Shown piece by piece: positions 12,647 to 23,100 of a DNA stretch of 64,000 bases; positions within the stretch are counted from its first letter, which is position 1; each line of letters opens with the position of its first letter. The stretch is from Argentina anserina (taxonomy: Eukaryota > Streptophyta > Magnoliopsida > Rosales > Rosaceae), in assembly GCF_933775445.1 (NCBI RefSeq), contig NC_065877.1, positions 35,972,694 through 36,036,693 on the forward strand, read 5' to 3'. The notes beneath the pieces are model-generated. The model did not search any database. It was not told where the DNA came from and saw nothing but the letters and a program-made list of their open reading frames with translations. A program made the translations under genes and the position numbers.

Positions 12647-13362
12647 TTAGATGCCTCTTTATATGAGTATAAACGTAAGAACCTTTAAGTATCAAATAAA
12701 TTTTTGAATCCTTTGATAAATGAAGCCATTGCCGAGGTTAATTACAGCTTTCTTTGTGCCAATTAGGCCATTAGGGAGTATTAGCTATGTGATCTTAACC
12801 CCTTCTCTTCTTTCTGGTTATGTTGGAAAGAGGGAAACCTCACTTATTTTAGTCGTATTAACTTATTCAATCGCTTCGTAGTATCTCTTGGTGCAAGCTT
12901 GAGTTTAGGCCGATGAAGGTTGATTTCATTACTTGCACCATTACCGTACCAAAGCTTCAACTTGAAAGTTAATGATCGGTTTTGAAAAATGGTAAAATGG
13001 TATGTTCATACATCACTGGGGGTTAGTCACTAGAACACCTCCTTTGACCTATTGATTCGGTTTTGGAAGTTAATTAAGCTGGATATAGGGTCACATTTCA
13101 GATTAGATGCTAATGTAAATTCCTAAATGGCTCATCAGTGGTACAAATTACAAGTGCAAAATGATCTCTCAGTTCAAACTTCGAGCACAGTTCTCTCTAC
13201 ACTAATCAGTAATCATACAAATCTTTCGGTACCCGTAATATTGCAATTTCTTTTTCTTCCTTTTTTTCTGTAAAAGACAAGACAATGGTGACGAGTCTGT
13301 TTACAGTTTTACAGTCGTACCAATTGGATTCTTGGTTGCTTTGATAACCCTATTGTCCTCCA
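12647..13362. other. ICDH 3' flank
   Basis: AT-rich 3' UTR and spacer. No gene, tandem repeat or element end recognised. Confidence 0.4.
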
Positions 13363-13372
13363 TATATAAATA
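13363..13372 (+). promoter_or_regulatory. TATA box of the CLE gene
   Basis: TATATAAATA lies 141-150 bp upstream of the CLE ATG at 13513, a good spacing for a short 5' UTR. Confidence 0.5.
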
Positions 13373-13512
13373 CTGGTAAAACCTGTGGATGTAAGAGAGC
13401 TGAGGGAGAAATAGAAAGACTATGAACTGGGCTAGCTGTAATATTCCACATTTTCCATTTATCGAGCCTGGGAAGCAACTCAAGCAAGACTACAAGCTCC
13501 CTTAAGCAAAAT

Positions 13513-13812
13513 ATGAGGTATAGTTACAAATCAGTTCTAGTTGCAATTCTTGTAGTCTATATGCTGCTGGAAGGGATGTTGCTACATGTCCATCTTGATT
13601 TGAAGATACATTCTTCAAAACCAAGCTCGTCAAAATCTGTTTTCTTCAAGGTGTGGAACTTCAACTACAACTACAGGGAGAGGAATGGTAGAAGCTTGAA
13701 GCACAGAAGATTTGGCAACCATGGCTTCAGAGCAAGGAACCATTATCATCTGACAAATGAAGAACAGAAGAGAAACACACCAAACGGCGCAAATCCACTT
13801 CACAACCGGTGA
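13513..13812 (+). CDS. CLE-family signalling peptide precursor with atypical peptide
   Basis: Single-exon 99-residue precursor of a secreted CLAVATA3/ESR-related peptide. The N-terminus (residues about 7-26, SVLVAILVVYMLLEGMLLHV) is a signal peptide or anchor. The middle is a basic, variable, Lys/Arg/His-rich pro-region. Close to the C-terminus is the CLE box RNTPNGANPLHN, followed by Arg and stop. Compared with the usual R-x-V-P-x-G-P-x-P-L-H-N, it keeps R1, P4, G6, P9, L10, H11 and N12, but has Thr at 3 and Ala at 7. Pro7 is normally hydroxylated and arabinosylated, so this peptide cannot carry that modification. Lys before R1 fits processing. Mature CLE peptides act through leucine-rich-repeat receptor kinases in meristem or vascular control; the specific role here is unknown. 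Closest group cannot be set by eye (CLE19/21/25-like ending PLHNR). Confidence 0.87.
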   Translation: MRYSYKSVLVAILVVYMLLEGMLLHVHLDLKIHSSKPSSSKSVFFKVWNFNYNYRERNGRSLKHRRFGNHGFRARNHYHLTNEEQKRNTPNGANPLHNR

Positions 13813-14830
13813 GCATGATTAGTCGAGACTAATCGAGCATTTCATTGATGTCCTCATGCCCATACTTCCTGAAACTTTATAGCTGGGCATTCAAGTACTA
13901 CGTTCAAGCTTTGTGCAAATGTCAAGCTATATATGGATGAATTTGCCAGAACAACTCCCTTGAAATTGTTTCATTCAAGCTAGCTGTATCTCTTTTTATA
14001 TATATTTTGAAGTAATCAATCCTGGTTCATCTTCTTCACGCTACACTTTATGTACAAGGACATGGTGTTTTTGTCTGTTTGATAACCTTTGTAATCGTAG
14101 TTCTTCTCTTCATATTAATACGGAAACTGGAAACAAGAACTTGATTCCTACTGTCAAGTGCTACTAATTACTTATTTTCAGTCTGAAGTGAAATAGATGT
14201 TCTGACTTAAAACGAAAAATTGATCCAACAAGTAAGCAAGTCATATATTTTACATCAAAACAAAGAATGATATTGTCCGAAAGAAGTAGAAAAAAAATAC
14301 AGAATGATACAGAACCTGAAAACTGAAAAGTTGTCAAAAATGATGACCAAGATCTACGACATTTAAATGATCAAACACCAACACACGTAATATTTTGATC
14401 GTATTTGTAGGATTTTAGCCATATAAACATAAGAGACCACCCAATTGTTCTCCGATCGAGCCATCTTTCACTACTACTATTGAAAAAGGACCAAAGGAGA
14501 AAAACGAATATATATATTGATACTAACTTTAATCCATGGCAGTAACTTTTCGCTGGAGTAAAAATAATGTTATATTGCATAAAAAAAATCCCCACACTAC
14601 TACTGGTGGCAGTGGCACTGTGCAAATCTGAAAAAGTTGGGAAAATTGCTAATGCCTGCAGGCAAAAAGAAAAGTTATAGCTAGCTCATTCAGGTTTCGA
14701 GTGACTTGTCACCTTGCTTCGAGAGGGCAATTCGATTAATGAAACCGAAGAAATAGACGTTAAGTAACAAAATGCGAATACGAAAAAAGCAGATGAATTT
14801 AAACAAACTCGGTCAAAACTCTCTTTTGTT
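13813..14830. other. Spacer after the CLE gene
   Basis: AT-rich spacer with the CLE 3' UTR. Short open frames on the minus strand at 14371-14625 and 14686-14868 show no family features. Nothing else seen. Confidence 0.4.
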
Positions 14831-14965
14831 TCACAGCTGGAGAAGATCTTCATCTGCTTTATCCCCAACTGTGGCCGGATATATAAAGAACAGTGACCCT
14901 ACAACTAACCCTACAGAGATTGCAATAATACACAGATCATTAGGGTTTTCAGAGACGTCAGACAT
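14831..14965 (-). CDS. Possible 44-residue single-helix membrane micro-protein
   Basis: Not recognised. A complete ATG-to-stop frame on the minus strand: an acidic N-terminus (MSDVSENPND), one clear membrane-length hydrophobic segment of about 22 residues (LCIIAISVGLVVGSLFFIYP), then a charged tail ending DEDLLQL. The A/T-biased wobble and the neat N-out/TM/acidic-tail order look more like a protein than noise, but at this length a chance frame is possible. No intron is needed. It stands alone between the CLE gene and the ICDH fragment. Expression or conservation would decide. Confidence 0.35.
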   Translation of the reverse strand: MSDVSENPNDLCIIAISVGLVVGSLFFIYPATVGDKADEDLLQL

Positions 14966-15281
14966 TCCCTTGGGCTCGTGAGTTAGAGAAAGGTTAAGTT
15001 CCAAGCTTCCAAGAAATTGAAGAAACCCAGAAAATCAGATCCCAGTTATCAATGGCGGGTTTTGAAGAGTCAGTGTAAGGGAATAGGGACAAGAGGACTC
15101 AGCTACAAAATGGGCTTTAGGGCAGAGGCCCCTGTGGTTGTGCATGTATGGATGGACCATGGTCTTAACTTCATGCATGGATAGAGACCGTCGCCTTTGT
15201 CAGTCTCTCGGCTCGAGCACAAATATCAGAATCGCTAGCATGTGTGTTCTTTTTCACTATATTTTGCATGGTCCTACAATG
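14966..15281. other. Spacer
   Basis: Upstream of the possible micro-protein (its promoter if real). No other feature seen. Confidence 0.3.
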
Positions 15282-15400
15282 TAGCGACTATTCTCTTCTG
15301 CACTTGCAAAGAATACCAACGTGCAAGAGTACGTGCACGCAAAGCATGTAAAATACGTACAATGCCACAAGCTAGCGACTATTCTCTTCTGCACTTGCAA
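15282..15400. repeat. 28-bp direct repeat, two copies
   Basis: The sequence beginning TAGCGACTATTCTCTTC occurs at 15282-15309 and again, without mismatch, at 15373-15400. The 63 bp between them are not transposon-like. A local duplication or slippage product. Confidence 0.8.
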
Positions 15401-15699
15401 TGAAAGGAAAAAACGAAAAAGATGACTTGAGTGGATAACATATCTTTCGATTTGCATAATTGTCAATATATATTGAAATAGGCCGGGTGTGCTAATAGAG
15501 ATATTGAACGTGTGCTCTACATTTCCTATCGACAGTCATGTTCTAAGACCACAAACTTTGAGGGTACCAATCAGCCAATGTTCTAACACCGGTGCCAATC
15601 AGCCAATATTTTGCCCTAAAAGGTTTCAGGTATATGATCCTACAATAACTAAGAATAAACCTTAAAGATTATTATATGACCTAAGATTTGGTGTTGTCA
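15401..15699. other. Spacer before the ICDH fragment
   Basis: AT-rich, with short echoes of the word GCCAATCAGCCAAT at 15567-15610. No gene. Confidence 0.3.
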
Positions 15700-16299
15700 T
15701 GCAGCTATGCATAAAAGGACAAAAAATATAGAATTAGCGCGCTGTTATTTACTATTCTCGATCTCTCGTAAGGATTTGTTCAAAGAATATTGATTTCTAA
15801 AGCTGAGACAGGGTTAAGGACAGATTTTAGGAGGTTTATGTGGAGAAGTGGAATGATAAGTTTGAAGGAATTAAACTCGATTTGGTTTTATTTGAAGATT
15901 CATATTGTGAGTTATTGTATAATTATTCATCTAAATGTTTCCGCTGGCATAGTTTGATACAATTAATTCAAGATTCTTTGTGCAAATAGGTCTGAGCATC
16001 GGCTAATAGCTAGATATGTCAATATGTCATGGTGACTTAATTATGCACTCAATCGTGAGGGTGAATATGTTTGGGATTGCAAAAACTATGATGGAGACGT
16101 CCAGAGTGATTTGCTTGCTCATGGTGCTGTTGGAAACTTTGCCTGGAAGTGTTTTGTTTCGAATTACTGCTACTTGTATATCAGTATTGTCTCCATATGT
16201 GCATGCGGTGAAAATTGGATGGTCGAACACTCGAACATGAATGCTGGTTTAATGAGTTAAACTGTGTTTCCAACGATAGTTAGTAGAATTACTAGAATA

Positions 16300-16348
<49 letters not shown>

Positions 16349-16636
16349 CGAATCTCATGTCTGTTTTCTTTTCTTTTTTCCCCCTTAATTTGCAGGATCT
16401 GGCTCTTTGGGCCTCCTGACATCTGTGCTGGTACGTGTCAAACGTTAACACGATCGACTCTAACCACAATTAATTCATCAGCTATCCTCAGATGGGAAAA
16501 CAATAGAAGCTGAAGCAGCTTGTTCATGGGACAGTACGTAACTTGCAGATCGGTTGGAGCAGAAGGTACAAGAAGGAAAACAAACAGTATTGCTTCAATA
16601 TTTGCATGCATGGACACGAGGCCTAGAGCATATATA
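15700..16636 (+). pseudogene. Truncated ICDH copy (exons 10-13 with introns)
   Basis: Clear DNA similarity to ICDH from the end of intron 9 (around 10960) through exon 13 (around 12010). The match to exon 11 is easiest to see at 15988-16121, including GAGCATCGGCTAAT and the [17 protein letters not shown] stretch; the exon 12 match starts at 16396 and exon 13 lies at 16480-16632. Introns are retained, so this is a DNA-level duplicate, not a processed copy. It is dead: exon 11 has a 13-bp-scale insertion causing TGA in frame, exon 13 has insertions around TTGTTC and a broken HGTVTRH region, and exons 1-9 and 14-15 are missing. A (CT)n tract has expanded in the intron before exon 12. Same orientation as the parent. 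Confidence 0.9.
16302..16345. repeat. (CT)n microsatellite
   Basis: 22 uninterrupted TC/CT dinucleotides inside the ICDH pseudogene intron; the parent intron has only a T/C-rich tract at this place. Confidence 0.95.
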
Positions 16637-17546
16637 CTGTGATAATTTACTGGCGATCGACGCTCTTGCGTGTCTGCATGCATTTGCTCGACTACGTACC
16701 AATATATTAATACTCTAGAGGTATTGATAGGTCCTGCCGAATGTGTCTTGCCAATGCCTTAGTAATTGTAAGCCCGTCCTAAAATTAGTATTCCCTTAAT
16801 TGATCTTCAATCTGTCAAAGTTTGTAGATGTTTATTTCGACCAGAATTCCTCACGTTTTTTTTGTACGTATTGATAATTTCAATGAATTCATGTTGTCAC
16901 CTTTTCATGTTTTATTGTGATTGGCTCCAATCAATTTTATTTGTTTCGTCAATAGGCACTTAAGGTGAATTGGTGTTTTATTCTCATTAGTTCATTGGGT
17001 TTTACTGTTTTAGTCACACCAAGTTCAGTAAGTTTTTGGTACAAGCTCATTCCTTCATAGTCCTTAGAGCTACGATAGAGGATACTGAAGTACTTGTAAA
17101 CAATTAAGTGAACACTCCCATATCGCTTGTCCTAAGTTTTTACGTAAAACCATCTCGCTAGTACATTGAAGCAAAACGTATTTGGAGTATTGTAAAAAGG
17201 GTGCCTAACTCTCGATAACTATAGTTGCTTCTTTATATATACATGTGCATAATCTTTAACAATTGCCGAAAATCCTCATTTCAAATGCTCTCGAAAATTG
17301 CTGTGTAAAGCCTTAACATGTTGTCAACAAATTAGAGGCTTCCCTAGTTGTCTAGCTAGTCGTGTTAATTACTCGATCGGGTGTGCCTACTGGAGTTTAA
17401 GGAATATTTACTCTCGTTAATTTCAATTTAGAGGCTTCCCTTCACTTATTTAGTGATTGAAATCAGGTGGTAAACATTACTCTCGCGGTCCAAGTTTACG
17501 ATAAACCCGATTTCAATGATCACTAAATAACTAGTCATCCATTGGG
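16637..17546. other. Spacer
   Basis: AT-rich DNA between the ICDH fragment and the hAT-type element. A short phrase (agaggcttccct) is repeated at 17334 and 17431. No gene or element end recognised. Confidence 0.35.
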
Positions 17547-17554
17547 GCCAGAAG

Positions 17555-18089
17555 CTAGGCTGCACGGAATCGGGTATGGGTACAGGTACGTGGAAGCGAA
17601 ACGTTTGGAAACGCAGAAACATGTTTTTCAAAATTGTTAGGAAGCGGGTTCGTTTTGGAAACGTTGAAAAAAATATATATAAATTATAAAATAAATAAAT
17701 ATAATAACAAATTTTTAGTTTAAGTAACTCAAAATCTCAAATAACTTGGTGTTCAACATTCGAAATAATACAAATATAATGAGAGATCTAGGTATCAACA
17801 AGAGAGAATGAGAATCGGCAACTCGGCGGGAGGTCAAAAATATGTCGAAATAAGTCATTTGACTCGACGAGAGTAGGTCTAACCCTTTATTAAAAAAAAA
17901 CATAAGAAAACCTTTATTTTTTAGAAACTTGCGTTTCTAATTCGGAAACTCGCGTTTCCACCACATTTCCAAAATACATTTTTCTGAAAACACGTTTTCA
18001 GACGTTTCCGAGCATTTCCTAACGTTTCCAGAGTGGTTCCGCTTCAAAAGCGGGAAACGTGGGTGTATGCACGTTTCCGTGCTTCCTAG
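17555..18089. mobile_element. Non-autonomous hAT-type element, 535 bp, with 8-bp target-site duplication
   Basis: Flanked by the identical 8-mer GCCAGAAG at 17547-17554 and 18090-18097. The ends are inverted: CTAGGCTGCACGGAA at the left, and CTAGGAAGCACGGAA on the reverse strand at the right (13 of 15 identical). Inside, GTTTCC/GGAAAC words are repeated many times near both ends (for example 17600-17625, 17660-17670, 17930-18080), the subterminal repeat pattern of hAT elements. An 8-bp duplication is the hAT hallmark. No transposase is encoded; the core is AT-rich. The right end lies 180 bp from the PNPase ATG, so the element forms part of that gene's promoter region. Confidence 0.88.
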
Positions 18090-18201
18090 GCCAGAAGTAG
18101 TTTAACTTGAACCGCGTCACACCAAATTAAAACCCCTTAAACCCCAGAGGTGTTCTCCCTCTTATTTCTCAGTGCCCCTCTCTTCTTCTCTTAAACCCTA
18201 A

Positions 18202-18203
<2 letters not shown>

Positions 18204-18245
<42 letters not shown>
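18204..18245. repeat. (CT)n microsatellite in PNPase 5' UTR
   Basis: 21 CT units ending 23 bp before the PNPase ATG. CT-rich leaders are common in plant genes; this one is long enough to be length-variable. Confidence 0.95.
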
Positions 18246-18249
<4 letters not shown>

Positions 18250-18268
18250 CTCATTGTCACCACCGCCC

Positions 18269-21200
18269 ATGGCCGCCGTGGCCCACCGCGCCAACCCACT
18301 CTTCAGCCGCCTCCCTCATTTCCTCACATGGCGATCCCTCGGCTTCCGCACCATCTGCAGCGGCCGCATGGGCTTCTCCTCCCGCGCCCGACCCGAACCC
18401 GAACCCGAAACCCCTACTCTCCCCGGAACCAAGCTCCTCGAGACCTTCACCGAGCAATTCGAGATCGGATCACGCTTGATCACTCTGGAAACCGGAAAGA
18501 TCGCCCGCTTCGCTAACGGCGCCGTCGTCTTGGGCGTCGACGAGACCCGAGTCCTCTCCACCGTCTGCTCCGCTAACGGTGGCGCCGTTAAAGACTTTCT
18601 ACCCCTCACCGTATGTCCTCTAATTTTCAACCTTCACTTCTATGCAATTACTCTAATTCTTCAGTAAAGTTTGAGTTTTTAGGAGAGGGTTGTTTAAGTT
18701 TGGCGATTTTACTCATCACTGTATGTATTAATTCACCTTGCATGTTTATATTACTATAAAAATTGTTGAATTTGGGTTTAAAGTTTGAATTTTTAGTAGC
18801 TCAATGCTACAATGCTGTTATTCTTACTGAATTTTGCGGGGTTTGTACTCTTACTGTGGGTCTCTATTTACCTTATATCTTTGTATTACTCTAATTTATT
18901 TGATATTTGGGGCTTAAAGTTTGAGTTTTTAGTAGCTTAATGGTACAATGCTGTGGTTTAATTGGGGCTTTTACCCTTACTGTAGGTCTCTGAATTTAAC
19001 TGTATATTTCTGTATTACTCTTGGGTAGTTTAGAGTAAAAGTTAGGTGAAAAGAATTGGATTTTGGTTTAAAGTTTGAGTTTTTAGGTACTCAATGTTTT
19101 GGTTCTTATTGGCAGTTGGTGTTTTTTATACTTGTTAAAGGTTGATTATCAAGAGAAGCAGTTTGCACAAGGTGTTATACCAAACACATTCATGAGGAGG
19201 GAGGGTGCGCCGAAAGAGCGTGAGCTCTTGTGTGGTCGTTTGATTGATCGGCCGATTCGTCCTTTGTTTCCTGCAGGATTTTTCCATGAGGTTCAGGTAT
19301 GGTGTTACTGTTTTAGGCTTGTTTGATGGGGGATGTTTTGTTGAAATTTGATGTTGAATTGTTGTTACTGAATGTGGGATTAATTTGTAGGTTACAGCGA
19401 GTATTCTTTCTTCTGATGGGAAGCAAGATCCAGATGTACTGGCAGCTAATGCTGCGTCTGCTGCGCTTATGTTATCAGACATTCCATGGGCAGGCCCCAT
19501 TGGAATGATTCGCATCGGGAGGATTGAGGGGAAATTTATTGTTAACCCAACTATGGACGAGGTGATGCTTAATGTTATTTCTTCCCTTGCAATCATCTGT
19601 TGCAGATATTATTTCTTACTTACATTTTTTTCAGCGTCTAATTCGATTTCTTATTTGGTAACAATTCAGCTCAGCTTAAGTGATCTCAACTTAGTGTATG
19701 CCTGTACAAGGGACAAAACATTAATGATTGATGTGCAAGCTAGGGAGATTTCAGAAAGAGATCTAGAAGCTGGGTTGAGATTGGCTCATCCTGAAGTAAG
19801 TGTTTGAGACCTGCAACTAGTTGTATATGATGTCTGTTTTCTACTGGAGTTTTATTAAGGAATTGTAAATTGATTATCCAGGCAGTTAAATATCTTGAAC
19901 CTCAAATCAGACTGGCCGCTAAAGCTGGCAAGCATAAAAAGGAATATAAATTGTCACTGATGCCAGAGAGAACTTTGGAGAAAGTTGCTCAATTGGCAGA
20001 AGCTCCCATAGAAGAAGTTTTTACTGATCCTAAGTATGGAAAGGTGCATAACATAATTTTTTGGACACATTTATTTCAGAAATTTCTCTCCTTCTGCAAG
20101 CATGGCAGTTCCCTATTGAATCTAATCAGGAGTTTCGTATGTGTGTGAAATAATCTGACATCCAGTTTGAACGGGGAGAAGCGTTGGAGAATATTACGCA
20201 AGATGTGAGAAAAGCACTTGAAGAAGAGTGTGATGAAGAAAGCTTGAGACTCTTACCAAAAGCAGTAGACACAGTGAGGAAAAAGGTTAGCTGTGCCAAA
20301 TGAACCTAAACTGAAGTTTACAATAATGACTTGGATATGTCTGATTTATCATAAAGTTTTTTCTGGTTCTGATTCTTTTGATTGTAAGTTATTTAATGAT
20401 ATATTAGGTTGTCCGTAAAAGAATAATAGCAGAAGGATCAAGGCTTGATGGGAGGAGACTGGATGAAGTTAGGCCTGTGTACTGTGAATCTGGTAATTTG
20501 CCTAGGCTGCATGGATCGTCACTTTTTTCTCGTGGAGACACACAGGTCAGTATACCGCACTTTGCTTTGTCTGAAACCCTGTTCCAACAATTGGTACATA
20601 TTTGGCGTTACAACTAATAGTACATATTTGTCTGTTGACAGGTACTCTGTACCGTAACACTTGGGGCGCCTGGTGATGCACAACGCTTGGAATCTGTGGT
20701 TGGCCCCCCATCAAAGCGCTTCATGCTTCATTACAGTTTCCCCCCATTCTGTATAAATGAGGTCGGTAAACATGGTGGCTTGAACAGGCGTGAAGTTGGT
20801 CATGGTAATTCTTACTTACCTTTTTTAAAAGGAGCACTTACTTCCACCATTTAAGTACTCAATTGGATACCCCAACTGCATAGATACCTAGTTCCTCTGA
20901 ATGAATGCCTTCACATATGTTTTTTCTAAAGCCTATTTTCAAAGGTAATAGTTGGACTGGTGTTGCATATATATTATTTACATAATTTAACGCGGTTTGC
21001 CTGGGGGCATGAGTCTGGGATGACGTTCCTTAAATTTTAAGCTTTTCACGGATGTGCGTGTGTGTGTGCGTCCTTAAATTTGTTTGATTGATATATTTCA
21101 AGGTACTATCTTGTTAATGTATAGTGTCACTTATCATAATTTGGAATCAGATGGCTGCAAAACTATATATGCATTTCATCCTTGATTTGGAACTATCTTT

Positions 21201-23063
21201 AGTTATTGAAGTATTGTATGAACTAGTAGCATTTAGACCTTGAGTGAAAAGGCATTTAAAATAACTCCATTTTTACAACCCATCTTCAAACTACGTAGGA
21301 AGTGAGCTTGTGTATATCGTTTTGTTTCTGATTAGATTCCAAGATTTCCATTTAGATGCTCAATAATACTGAGAAATTTGCACTGCATAGAGGGAGTAGA
21401 AATGTAGTTGCTAAACAAGGTAGTTTGGTGTGGTAATGATTTGTAGGAACTCTGGCGGAAAAAGCGCTGCTTGCTGTGTTACCTCCTGAAGATGAGTTTC
21501 CATACACTGTCCGTATCAATTCTGAAGTAATGTCTTCTGATGGCTCAACATCTATGGCCTCTGTCTGTGGAGGTACTCTTTTTGCTGCTACAGTATCTAT
21601 TTCCAAACATTAGATGTATTATGTGGAATACATAATTACTACGACTTCTGATTCGTTTTATGTACATCCATGCCATGTCTTCTTATTTAATCTTCAGAAT
21701 TCAGCATGATTAATTTTGTATACTACATAACATGCTAGTGATATCTTATCTATAGGCAGTATGGCTTTGATGGATGCTGGCATTCCGCTGCGCAAACATG
21801 TAGCTGGTGTCTCTGTAGGTCTTGTTAGTGAAGTTGATCAATCAACAGGCACAATACGGGAATACCGTATATTGACTGACATTCTGGTGAGAGCTTTTTG
21901 CAGGGCTTAATGTTGAGTGTGTTTCACTTGATGGCTTTTTGAAAAATGGTCTGTAGTTTCTGTTTCTTAAAATAAATAGAAGCTGAAAATCTGTTACTGC
22001 TATTTTGAACCTTCACTTGTCATGATCTTTGTAGATGCAACTGCAGCTTGTGGTTTCTATTTCAGAAATTCAAGAATTACACCTATAATTATGTTCAAAC
22101 TTTTTATTTTTTGGTTGATTTACAAAGATATGAATGGAATTTTCAGGGTCTGGAAGATCATTTGGGGGACATGGACTTCAAAATTGTTGGCACAGAAGAT
22201 GGAATCACAGCAATTCAGTTGGATATAAAACCTGCTGGCATTCCTTTAGATATTGTTTGTGAAAGCTTGGAGGCTGCACGTAAAGGTCGTATTCAAATTC
22301 TTGATCACATGGAGAGAGAGATCAGTGCACCGCGTACTCAAGATGATAGAAATTCTCCTCGATTAGGTTGGGTTCTAAACTTTGGTTATTTTGCTTTGTT
22401 CTTGTTTCATTTGTGGGGTGAAGTTTTTAGGAAATCTATTAATGTGGTTTTCCCAAGGGGATGACTTACCAAGAGTCCCTGTATAATCTATATCTGAAGG
22501 AGCATTACAGTCCTAGTAAAGGTGAAGGGAAGCAAATCCCAAGGGGGGCTGGAGGGTCCAGTTCACCCCTCATTTAGCAGGATTTTTTTCTCCAATCTTG
22601 CACTTACTGAACGTGGAAACAGAAATAATTTCCAATCTTGCCTCTAAGCCGTTGAAACCAACGAGGGCTTAAAAATATATGTTTTGTTAATTCTAAATGG
22701 TTATAATTGTTTTGCAGCCACCTTAAAGTATAGCAATGATTCACTTCGCCGCTTGCTTGGGCCTATGGGTGCTCTTAAAAGGAAAATAGAAGACGAAACA
22801 GGTAGAATCTTTGTTATATTTGATGTCTTAATAAGTTAATAGAGTCTAGTTCAAGCATGTGAATATTTGCAGAAATCACAACCTATTGAACCTTTTCAAT
22901 TGGTAGTTATGTCCTTGATATTTGAATCTCTATTCAAGTTTGGTTGTGATATCTGTAGCATTAATTTGCTATATCAAGGTGATCTTTTGGACATTGTTGG
23001 TTTGGTTAATCTATGTGATGTTTCACTTCAAAAAAGTGATAACACGGATAGTCAGATACACAT

Positions 23064-23100
<37 letters not shown>

